Part shown: one piece after another, positions 1 through 5,766 of the stretch
Numbering within the stretch: position 1 is the stretch's first letter
Layout of the letters: each line of letters opens with the position of its first letter
Source: Acidimicrobiaceae bacterium
GTDB lineage: Bacteria; Actinomycetota; Acidimicrobiia; Acidimicrobiales; Palsa-688
Direction: 5' to 3'
Assembly: GCA_027334785.1 (NCBI GenBank)
Contig: DAHWQF010000090.1
Location: 1-9,881 of the forward strand
Length of the DNA: 9,881 nucleotides
Position numbers and translations under genes: made by a program
Notes under the pieces: model-generated
The model's database searches: none
Told to the model about the DNA's origin: nothing
What the model saw: only the letters and a program-made list of their open reading frames with translations

Positions 1-1
1 C

Positions 2-301
2 TTGGCCAAGGGGCTCTTCCGCCGGCCTCGCCTTTTGATCTTGGACGAGCCGTCGGCCGGGCTGGCCCCGGTCGTCGTGAACGAGATGGTGGCGACGCTC
101 GCTGCTGTCCGCGGCACTGAGGAGGTGACGCTCTTGCTGGCAGAGCAAAACGCGCGGGCGCTCGACCTCGCCGACCGGGTGGCTGTGCTCCACGGGGGTC
201 GCAAGGGCTTCGATGGTTCGGTCGAGGAGTTCCGTGCGGAGGCGGACATCACCGCCGAGTTTTTCGGCCTGCCTTCGGCCGAGGTGGAGGGGTCCTCGTG
301 A
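2..301 (+). CDS. livF: Branched-chain amino-acid-type ABC transporter ATP-binding protein, LivF-like (3' part only)
   Basis: This is the C-terminal 99 or so residues of an ABC ATPase whose start lies before the window. The window begins just after where the ABC signature would be. The Walker B stretch LLILDEPSAGLAP, including the D-loop, lies at about residues 11-23, followed by the switch-region motif LLLAEQN. In LivF proteins a Gln replaces the usual switch His, as here, whereas LivG usually has a His, so LivF fits better. A typical LivF is about 235 residues, so more than half (Walker A, Q-loop, signature) is missing. The family energises import of branched-chain amino acids, or in some operons urea or amides, at the inner face of the membrane. 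The substrate cannot be read from this fragment. The stop overlaps the GTG of the next gene, so the two are probably one transcript. Confidence 0.88.
   Translation: MAKGLFRRPRLLILDEPSAGLAPVVVNEMVATLAAVRGTEEVTLLLAEQNARALDLADRVAVLHGGRKGFDGSVEEFRAEADITAEFFGLPSAEVEGSS
286..292 (+). promoter_or_regulatory. Ribosome binding site for the universal stress protein gene
   Basis: GGAGGGG lies 5 bases before the GTG at 298, inside the last codons of the ABC ATPase gene. It supports the GTG start that gives the GTGA stop/start overlap and implies translational coupling of the two genes. Confidence 0.7.
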
Positions 302-741
302 GCGTTGTCGTGGGCTTCCTGCCCACTCCCGAGGGCCGGGCCGCGCTCGAGCGCGGGGTCGAGGAGGCGCGTCTACGGTCGGCCCGCTTGGTGGTGGTTC
401 ACTCGAGCCCCGGCGGCAGCAGTGAGACCGACGAAGCGGTGAGCGCCAACCGGGAGGAGCTCGAGCGCCTAGACCGCGAGCTTTCCGGTTCGGGCGTCGA
501 GTACGAGGTGCGTGACCTCGCGCGAGGGCACACGCCGGCGGTGGATCTCGTGAGCGTCGCCAGCGAGACCGGGGCCGACCTGATCGTGATCGGGCTGCGC
601 CGGCGCTCCCCGGTCGGCAAGCTGCTGCTCGGCTCCAACGCCCAGGAAATCCTCCTCCAAGCCGGCTGCCCGGTCCTGGCAGTAAAAGCCGGCCCCTCTC
701 ACGCCCCGCCTGAAGCGGCGGGCCCTTTTTACGGGCGCTAG
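298..741 (+). CDS. Universal stress protein, UspA family, single domain
   Basis: This 147-residue protein has the length and pattern of a single UspA domain: an N-terminal beta strand (MSVVVGFLPTPEGRAAL), a central helical part, and a C-terminal IGLRRRSPVGKLLLGS segment followed by CPVLAVK. The family binds ATP or AMP, or is nucleotide-free, and modulates stress survival. Its ATP-binding signature is G-2x-G-9x-G-(S/T). Here the first Gly (G99) and the final Gly-Ser (G112-S113) are present, but the second Gly is Arg102. The Asp normally found after the first strand is also replaced, so ATP binding is doubtful. The GTG start overlaps the stop of the upstream LivF-like gene (GTGA, 298-301) and has a good GGAGGGG site 5 bases upstream. 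Linkage to an ABC transporter suggests co-expression, but a function in transport is not shown. Its TAG stop overlaps the convergent tricorn stop. Confidence 0.9.
   Translation: MSVVVGFLPTPEGRAALERGVEEARLRSARLVVVHSSPGGSSETDEAVSANREELERLDRELSGSGVEYEVRDLARGHTPAVDLVSVASETGADLIVIGLRRRSPVGKLLLGSNAQEILLQAGCPVLAVKAGPSHAPPEAAGPFYGR
705..730 (+). terminator. Candidate intrinsic terminator inside the 3' end of the universal stress protein gene
   Basis: CCCGCC (705-710) and GGCGGG (717-722) form a perfect 6-bp GC stem with a 6-base loop. It is followed by CCC and a T5 run (726-730), the classical layout for + strand termination. It ends 8 bases before the usp stop codon at 739-741, which is unusual. 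No matching U tract exists on the - strand side of the same stem, so it would not serve the convergent tricorn gene. The stem is short and GC-rich DNA makes such stems by chance; the T run in this composition is the stronger part of the evidence. Confidence 0.45.
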
Positions 742-3700
742 CTCCTCGCCGGCAGCACCGGCAACGGCTTGGCGGGTCGCCGGTCTAGCTGGGGCTGGGC
801 CCGCTGGTAGCGGCCGAGCGCGGCGCTCACGAGCTCGATGGCGCGCTCGAGTTGTGGGTCGCGTCCTGCCGCGTAGTCCTGCGGGCGGAAAAGGACCTCC
901 TCGTCCGGCAGAGCGCCCCGGTTTTCCACTTCCCAGCCGACGTCGTCGAACCAGAAGGCGTACTCGGGCTGCGTGGTGAGGCTCCCGTCTACAAGGGTCT
1001 GGTTGAGCTCGATGCCGATCACGCCTCCCCAGGTCCTCGTGCCGACGATGGGGCCGAGCCCGAGCATCTTCCACCCGTGCGTGAAGATGTCCCCGTCGCT
1101 GCCCGCCCACTCGTTGGTGACCAGCACGAGCGGCCCGACCGGCGCCTCCTCCGGGTAGGGGACCGGGGCGCCCCGCCGGGGCACGTCCCAGCCGATCCGC
1201 CGGCGGGCCAACTTCTCCAGGACGAGGCCGGACACGTGCCCGCCCTCGTTGAAGCGGGCGTCGACCACCAGGGCGTCGCGCTCCACCTCGGACAGGTAGG
1301 AGCGGTGGAACTCGGCCCAGCCCCGAGGGCCCATGTCGGGGATGTGGAGGTAGCCGGCGCGCCCACCGGTGGCGTGCCTGACCTTCCGGCGGTTGGTGAC
1401 CACCCAGTCCCGGTAGCGGAGCCGCCTTTCGTCGGCGAGGGTGGGTACGACGACCCGCCGCGGGACAGCCTCGCCGTCGCCGGCCCGGCCCGGTGAGGCT
1501 TCCCACGCCACTTCGGGGGGATCGGCCACGGTCAGCTCGACCGGGAGGCCCGCCTGGTTGGCGAGGAGGGGAGCCGGGCCGCGGTCCAGGTCGACGGGCT
1601 GGCCGTTCACTGCTAGAACGGCTGTACCCGGCCGGATCCGGGCGCCCGGGGTCAGCAGGGGAGAGGCTTCCTTGGGGTCCCAGCTCGTCCCTGGTACCAG
1701 CCGGGCTACCACCCAGGCCCCGAGGGCGTCCCTGGTGAAATCGGCCCCGAGGTGGGCCTGCCCCCAGGCCGGAGCGTCGCGGTACTCCCCGCCGAACTCG
1801 TAGGAGTGCGACGTGCCGAGCTCACCTTGCATCTCCCAGATCAAATCGGAGAGCTCGCTCCGGGTGGCGACCAGGCTTACCAGGGGCATGTACCGGTCGA
1901 GCACCCTCTGCCAGTCGACGCCGGAGAGGTCGTCGGCCCAGAAGTGGTCGAGCTGGAGCCGCCAGGCCTCCTTCACCATCTGCGCCCATTCCGCGCCGGG
2001 GCCCACCAGCACCCGCACCCGCCCGAGGTCGACCAGCCCGCTCCGGCGCCCGGGTGGCTCCTTGGCGAGGTCGGCGTCGGGCTTGGCAGAGGTGGCGACC
2101 AGCCGGACCCGGCGGCTCCCGGGGCCGTCTTCGCCGGCGAAGGTATATGCGAGCCGTGCCCGGTTGGTGCTCACCTCGAGGTCCGCGACACCCGTGAGCC
2201 ACGTTTCCCGGTGGTCCTCGACCAGGTCGTAGCATTCGAGCGTGCCGTTGGCGGGCGGGGCGGCGGCCGTCCAGTCCCGTTCCAGCGAGCCTTCCGGTGG
2301 CCGGGAAAGGAGGAGGAGCTTGTTGTCGAGGGCGACGACCCGTTCGTAGCGCGCCTCGGGGACGGGGACCACGACTGCCCTTTGGGTTATGCCTTCGAGG
2401 TCGATGCGGACCGGGGGGGTGGCCTGAGGGCCGTCTTCGCCGGCGTCTCCCGTTCCCGCGCCAGCTGCGCCGGCGCGGCCGACTGCGCCGCCGGGCCCGT
2501 TTGGCGGGCGGCTGCTCTCCGAGGGCCGCTCGGGTACTGGGCGCTCGAGGAACGGCGAGGGTACGTCGGCTTGGAGCGTTACCAAATAGGGCTTACTGCC
2601 GAGCGGGAAGCCGAGGTCGAAGAACAAGCTGTCATACACCGGGTCGAAGGTCCGCCTCGAGAGGAAGTAGACATACTTGCCCGTGGGGTCCCACGACGGG
2701 CAGAAGTCGCGGAACTCGGGCTCGGTGAGGGCATATGTCTCGGCGCCTTGGGTACCTGCCAGCTTGACCTGGGAGGTTTGCGCGCTGGCTGGGAAGCTGT
2801 AGGCGACCCAGCGCCCGTCGGGTGACCACGCCGGCCCGGTTATGGGCCCGAAGGCCGACTCGTCCACTACCCGGCTCTCCCCCTCACTGGTCGGCACCAG
2901 GAGGAGTTGGTGCTTGTGGTTGGTGACGGCTGCCCAGGTGCCCTCAGGCGATGGGACGAGTTCGAGGGGACGCCCGAGGTCGGGTACCTGGAGCGCTCGC
3001 ACGGCCCGGGCTGCCTCGCCAGGTGCTCGGGGAGCGTGGACCTCCAGCCCTTCTGCGCCGCTGGCGTCGCTCACCACGACGATCCCGGCGCCGTCGGCCA
3101 GGAAGCTCGCCAGGCGGTAGCGGACGCCCTGAGCTTCGCCGTACTGTACGACCGGCCGGTCGAAGGCTGCAAAGCTGAACAGCTTGCCCCGCGTGTCCAC
3201 GACGAAGTGCTCGCCGGTCTGGTCGAGGGCGTACCCGCCGAGGTAACGTTCGGCAGGCACGAAGCGGAGCTGGCGCTGGGTGCGGGGGCTGCCGAGCTCG
3301 ACTTCGAGCTCTTCGGACCTGCCCGTGGCCGGCTCGTAGGTCCAAAGCCGGGCGGCCACCTGGTAGATGATGCGCCGGCCGTCGCTCGAGGCCAACCGGG
3401 CGTAGTACTCGCCATGGTCCGTGTGGCGCGTGACGTCGGTGCCCTCGAGCGAGCAGGAGTACAGGTTGCCTATGCCCTCGTGGTCGGAGAGGAAATAGAT
3501 GCGTTCGCCCACCCACATGGGTGCGGCCAGGTTGCCCCCGATGGCCTCGGGGCGCAGAAGGAGGCGGAAGTCGCCGTTGCCTTCGCGGTCCAGCCAGATG
3601 GCGCCGGCGGTGCCACCTCGGTAGCGCTTCCACCGGGCTGGGTCGGCCGTGTTCCGGCCGATCGCGAGACCGCCATGGGGGCCGAATGAGAGGTGGCCCA

Positions 3701-4121
3701 CCGGCCCGTAGGGGAGAGGCTCGGGGGCGCCAGGGCAGTCGGCCCTGATGGCGTAGGGCATCGTCAACGACGAGAAAGGCTGGCCGGCGTCGCTCGCGAA
3801 CGCGACCCTGCCATCAGGCGTCCAGCCGAGCACCCTGGTATTCCGGCGCGGTGCCCCGAGCCAGGTGAGCCGGGTGGCCATCCCGCCTTGGGCCGGTACC
3901 ACGTAGACCTCGGGCTGGCCCTGCGAGTGGCTCGTGAACGCCACCAACTTCCCGTCGGGGGAAAGGACCGGGCCGGCGACGCCGATCAGATCTGCTGTGA
4001 CCCGCCTGGCTTGGCCTCCCTCCGCCGGCACCGTCCACAGGTCGTCCTCGGTCACGAAGGCCACGGTGGAGCCGGCGATCGTGCCGAAGCGCAAGTAACC
4101 ACGCAAAGAGTTGTCGGCCAT
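738..4121 (-). CDS. tri: Tricorn protease homologue (S41-type serine peptidase, about 1127 aa)
   Basis: Tricorn is a large self-assembling peptidase that trims oligopeptides released by the proteasome or other ATP-dependent proteases. With the ATG at 4121 the protein has 1127 residues, close to the known family size. Residues 1 to about 660 are WD/PD40-like beta-propeller repeats (SPDGK, SPDGRW, WDPTGKY). Residues about 525-570 are a Pro/Gly/Ala/Glu linker. A PDZ-like segment lies at about 828-870 and the S41 core at about 900-1075. Catalytic residues match Thermoplasma tricorn: Ser-His in GTSHSYE (S771-H772), the nucleophile in AGSDGD (S1008), and Glu1066 in WEVEN. The 58-residue Ser-to-Glu spacing equals the archaeal one. 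No signal peptide is seen, so it is cytoplasmic. The ATG is preferred because its N-terminus fits the family better; an in-frame GTG at 4151 would add 10 residues. Neither start has a clear Shine-Dalgarno. It is last in a BNR-MoaD-tricorn set. Confidence 0.93.
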   Translation of the reverse strand: MADNSLRGYLRFGTIAGSTVAFVTEDDLWTVPAEGGQARRVTADLIGVAGPVLSPDGKLVAFTSHSQGQPEVYVVPAQGGMATRLTWLGAPRRNTRVLGWTPDGRVAFASDAGQPFSSLTMPYAIRADCPGAPEPLPYGPVGHLSFGPHGGLAIGRNTADPARWKRYRGGTAGAIWLDREGNGDFRLLLRPEAIGGNLAAPMWVGERIYFLSDHEGIGNLYSCSLEGTDVTRHTDHGEYYARLASSDGRRIIYQVAARLWTYEPATGRSEELEVELGSPRTQRQLRFVPAERYLGGYALDQTGEHFVVDTRGKLFSFAAFDRPVVQYGEAQGVRYRLASFLADGAGIVVVSDASGAEGLEVHAPRAPGEAARAVRALQVPDLGRPLELVPSPEGTWAAVTNHKHQLLLVPTSEGESRVVDESAFGPITGPAWSPDGRWVAYSFPASAQTSQVKLAGTQGAETYALTEPEFRDFCPSWDPTGKYVYFLSRRTFDPVYDSLFFDLGFPLGSKPYLVTLQADVPSPFLERPVPERPSESSRPPNGPGGAVGRAGAAGAGTGDAGEDGPQATPPVRIDLEGITQRAVVVPVPEARYERVVALDNKLLLLSRPPEGSLERDWTAAAPPANGTLECYDLVEDHRETWLTGVADLEVSTNRARLAYTFAGEDGPGSRRVRLVATSAKPDADLAKEPPGRRSGLVDLGRVRVLVGPGAEWAQMVKEAWRLQLDHFWADDLSGVDWQRVLDRYMPLVSLVATRSELSDLIWEMQGELGTSHSYEFGGEYRDAPAWGQAHLGADFTRDALGAWVVARLVPGTSWDPKEASPLLTPGARIRPGTAVLAVNGQPVDLDRGPAPLLANQAGLPVELTVADPPEVAWEASPGRAGDGEAVPRRVVVPTLADERRLRYRDWVVTNRRKVRHATGGRAGYLHIPDMGPRGWAEFHRSYLSEVERDALVVDARFNEGGHVSGLVLEKLARRRIGWDVPRRGAPVPYPEEAPVGPLVLVTNEWAGSDGDIFTHGWKMLGLGPIVGTRTWGGVIGIELNQTLVDGSLTTQPEYAFWFDDVGWEVENRGALPDEEVLFRPQDYAAGRDPQLERAIELVSAALGRYQRAQPQLDRRPAKPLPVLPARS

Positions 4122-4131
4122 AGTGGGCAAC

Positions 4132-4171
4132 GCTAACCGCCGGCCCGGCACCGGGGGCCGCTAACCGCCGG
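4132..4171. repeat. 12-bp direct repeat flanking the moaD-like/tricorn junction
   Basis: GCTAACCGCCGG occurs at 4132-4143 and again at 4160-4171, 28 bases apart start to start. Read on the - strand, the 4160-4171 copy contains the Gly-Gly-stop codons that end the MoaD-like gene. The other copy lies in the gap before the tricorn ATG. This could be a local duplication of the moaD-like 3' end or coincidence in GC-rich DNA. Confidence 0.6.
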
Positions 4172-4538
4172 CGATAGCTCCTAGCACTACGAACGGCTCC
4201 CTACTCTCGCAAACCGCCGCCGGCAGCGGCTCGTCTGGCGAGGCGTTCGATAGGTCCGACTCGCCGGCGAAGAACCGCACGAACGGACGGCGCTTACCCG
4301 TCGCCCGGTCCCGCACGGTCCCCCCGAGGACGGGGTGCTCGCGCTCCAGCGCGTCGATGACCGCCCGCTGGGTGACGGCCCCGTCCACTTGGACCACGAT
4401 TTCAGCCGGCAGCTGCGCCAGTTTCTGCAACTGCGCGGGGAGGCGCACCCGGACGCGCGCTGCGACTGCCGAAGCCCCCCCGACTGCGCCGGCGCCGGCC
4501 GAGCTCCCGCTGGCTGCGGCGGTGCTGGCCGGGTTCAC
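4161..4538 (-). CDS. MoaD/ThiS/CysO-like beta-grasp protein with C-terminal Gly-Gly
   Basis: This 125-residue protein is a ubiquitin-fold small carrier. Residues about 28-125 carry the domain: first strand RVRVRLP (28-34), helix around VTQRAVIDALEREHP (55-69), then RPFVRFF (84-90), and a last strand PFVVLGAIAGG ending exactly in Gly124-Gly125. A mature di-glycine tail is what E1-like enzymes adenylate, leading to a thiocarboxylate (MoaD, ThiS, CysO) or to protein conjugation (archaeal SAMPs). The RPFVRFF...AIAGG pattern resembles CysO and SAMP1 more than classical MoaD. Residues 2-27 are an Ala/Gly/Ser-rich tail. The GTG at 4538 is chosen because it forms a GTGA overlap with the stop of the upstream BNR gene; a GTG at Val31 is an alternative that removes the tail. 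No MoaE, E1, cysteine synthase or JAMM peptidase gene is visible nearby. Tricorn follows after 39 bases. Confidence 0.85.
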   Translation of the reverse strand: MNPASTAAASGSSAGAGAVGGASAVAARVRVRLPAQLQKLAQLPAEIVVQVDGAVTQRAVIDALEREHPVLGGTVRDRATGKRRPFVRFFAGESDLSNASPDEPLPAAVCESREPFVVLGAIAGG

Positions 4539-5650
4539 GGCAGGGTCTGGGCCTCGACGGAGAGGACCGCGGGCAGGTTGCTCGCCGCCGGCGCCCATGT
4601 GTCGCCCGCGTCGGCGGACGCGTAAACCTGCCCTCCGGTGGTCCCGAAATAGACGCCGCACGGCTCGAGCGAGTCGACCGTCATGGCGTCGCGCAGCACA
4701 TCCACATAGCAGTGAGCCTGAGGGAGCCCCTCGGTGAGCGCCTCCCAGTCACCGCCCCCGGTCCGTGAGCGGTACACGCGGAGCTTGCCTTCCGGCGGGT
4801 AGTGCTCGCTGTCGCTTGTTATCGGGACCACGTAGATGGTCTCGGGCTCGTGCGCGTGAACGCCGATCGCGAAGCCAAAGTCGCTCGGCAGGTCGCCGCT
4901 CACCTCCTGCCAGGAGGCCCCCCAGTCGTCGCTGCGCATGACGTCCCAGTGCTTTTGCATGTAGAGCACGTCGGGGCGCGAGGGGTGCGCCACGACCTTG
5001 TGGACGCAATGGCCAACTTCCGCCTCTGGTTCGGGGAGGAACTGCGACCGCAGGCCGCGGTTGGCCGGTGCCCACGTGCTCCCCCCGTCGCGGGTCGAAA
5101 GCACGCCGGCGGCCGAGATCGCCACCACCATCCGAGCCGGGTCGCCGGGGTGGAGCACGATGGTGTGGAGGCAGAGCCCGCCGGCGCCGGGCTGCCAGCG
5201 GGGCCCGCTCGGGTGGAGGCGCAGGCCGGGCAGTTCTTGCCAGCTCTTGCCGCCGTCCTCCGACCGGAACAGCGCCGCGTCCTCCACCCCCGCCCAGACC
5301 AGGTCAGGGTCGTCGAGGGAGGGCTCTAGGTGCCAAACCCGCTTGAACTCCCAAGGCCTTGGTGTCCCGTCGTACCAAAGGTGGGCGCCAGGGTCGCCCT
5401 CGTAACTGAACTCGTTGCCGACTGCTAACCAGGTCTTCCCGCCGTCATCCGAGCGCTGCAGCACCTGGCCGAACCAACTGCTCGTCTGCGAGGCCCAGAT
5501 CCGTTCCGGGTTCGCCTTGGACCCGGCAACGTGGTAGACCTCCCAGCCGCCGAAGTGAGGGCCCTCTACTTTCCAGCGCTCTCTCCGGCCGTCAGAAGTG
5601 AGCACGAAGGCACCCTTGCGGGTCCCGACCAACAACCGGACGCTGCTCAT
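4535..5650 (-). CDS. BNR/Asp-box repeat beta-propeller protein (annotated in relatives as exo-alpha-sialidase or glycosyl hydrolase)
   Basis: This 371-residue protein has six Asp-box (S-x-D-x-G-x-T-W) repeats: RSDDGGKTW (66-74), RSEDGGKSW (129-137), STRDGGSTW (185-193), RSDDWGASW (239-247), RSRTGGGDW (294-302) and SADAGDTW (345-352). The start (LLVGTRKGAFVLTSDGR) is a degenerate further blade. The spacing fits a beta-propeller like sialidases, Vps10/sortilin or Ycf48. I see no sialidase FRIP motif or obvious catalytic set and no signal peptide, so a cytoplasmic binding or scaffold role is more likely than glycosidase activity. This is inference. The ATG at 5650 has a purine-rich AGAGGGGGG 8 bases upstream. 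Its TGA overlaps the GTG of the MoaD-like gene, so their translation is probably coupled and the products may act together. Confidence 0.85.
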   Translation of the reverse strand: MSSVRLLVGTRKGAFVLTSDGRRERWKVEGPHFGGWEVYHVAGSKANPERIWASQTSSWFGQVLQRSDDGGKTWLAVGNEFSYEGDPGAHLWYDGTPRPWEFKRVWHLEPSLDDPDLVWAGVEDAALFRSEDGGKSWQELPGLRLHPSGPRWQPGAGGLCLHTIVLHPGDPARMVVAISAAGVLSTRDGGSTWAPANRGLRSQFLPEPEAEVGHCVHKVVAHPSRPDVLYMQKHWDVMRSDDWGASWQEVSGDLPSDFGFAIGVHAHEPETIYVVPITSDSEHYPPEGKLRVYRSRTGGGDWEALTEGLPQAHCYVDVLRDAMTVDSLEPCGVYFGTTGGQVYASADAGDTWAPAASNLPAVLSVEAQTLP

Positions 5651-5658
5651 GGAGCCAA

Positions 5659-5667
5659 CCCCCCTCT
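5659..5667 (-). promoter_or_regulatory. Ribosome binding site for the BNR propeller gene
   Basis: The - strand reads AGAGGGGGG here, 8 bases before the ATG at 5650. It supports that start codon. Confidence 0.6.
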
Positions 5668-5753
5668 GTAGCGGCCGCCAGGGGCGGCGTCACCGACGCG
5701 ATGCTAGGCGGTGCCGCACCTGGAAGCTAGGGTCGCGCGGGGACAGCGGGCGC

Positions 5754-5760
5754 GGGGAGG
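5754..5760 (+). promoter_or_regulatory. Ribosome binding site deciding a TTG start for the sedolisin gene
   Basis: A GGGGAGG stretch ends 6 bases before the TTG at 5767. An in-frame TAG at 5728-5730 and the absence of ATG or GTG between it and 5767 make this TTG the earliest possible start. Confidence 0.7.
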
Positions 5761-5766
5761 GAAGCC

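Larger units (their letters stand above)
5651..5766. other. Divergent intergenic region between the BNR-moaD-tricorn operon and the sedolisin gene
   Basis: These 116 bases should hold promoters for both directions. On the - strand, TAGCAT (5706-5701) fits the actinobacterial -10 pattern TANNNT, but no good -35 is visible. A perfect inverted repeat GCCGCC-AGG-GGCGGC (5674-5688) would lie in the leader of the BNR mRNA. An 11-base palindrome GGTGCCGCACC (5710-5720) sits between two GCTAGG copies (5703-5708 and 5726-5731) and could be an operator. All of these are short and could arise by chance in GC-rich DNA. Confidence 0.35.

Noticed and set aside
469..1506. 345-codon - strand frame overlapping tricorn and usp
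   Set aside because: Arg/Pro-rich out-of-frame translation of the tricorn 3' end; the in-frame product has the full S41 catalytic set.
1752..2825. Long + strand open frame (357 codons) opposite the tricorn gene
   Set aside because: It lies entirely antisense to a gene with clear propeller repeats and no recognisable domain or ribosome site supports it; long antisense frames are normal in very GC-rich genes.
2907..3689. Second long + strand open frame (260 codons) opposite tricorn
   Set aside because: Same reason: shadow of a well-supported coding gene, with no family features.
4539..4661. Upstream extension of the MoaD-like gene to an ATG at 4661
   Set aside because: It would overlap the BNR gene by over 120 bases with an Arg-rich, low-complexity sequence; the GTG at 4538 gives a clean GTGA overlap.
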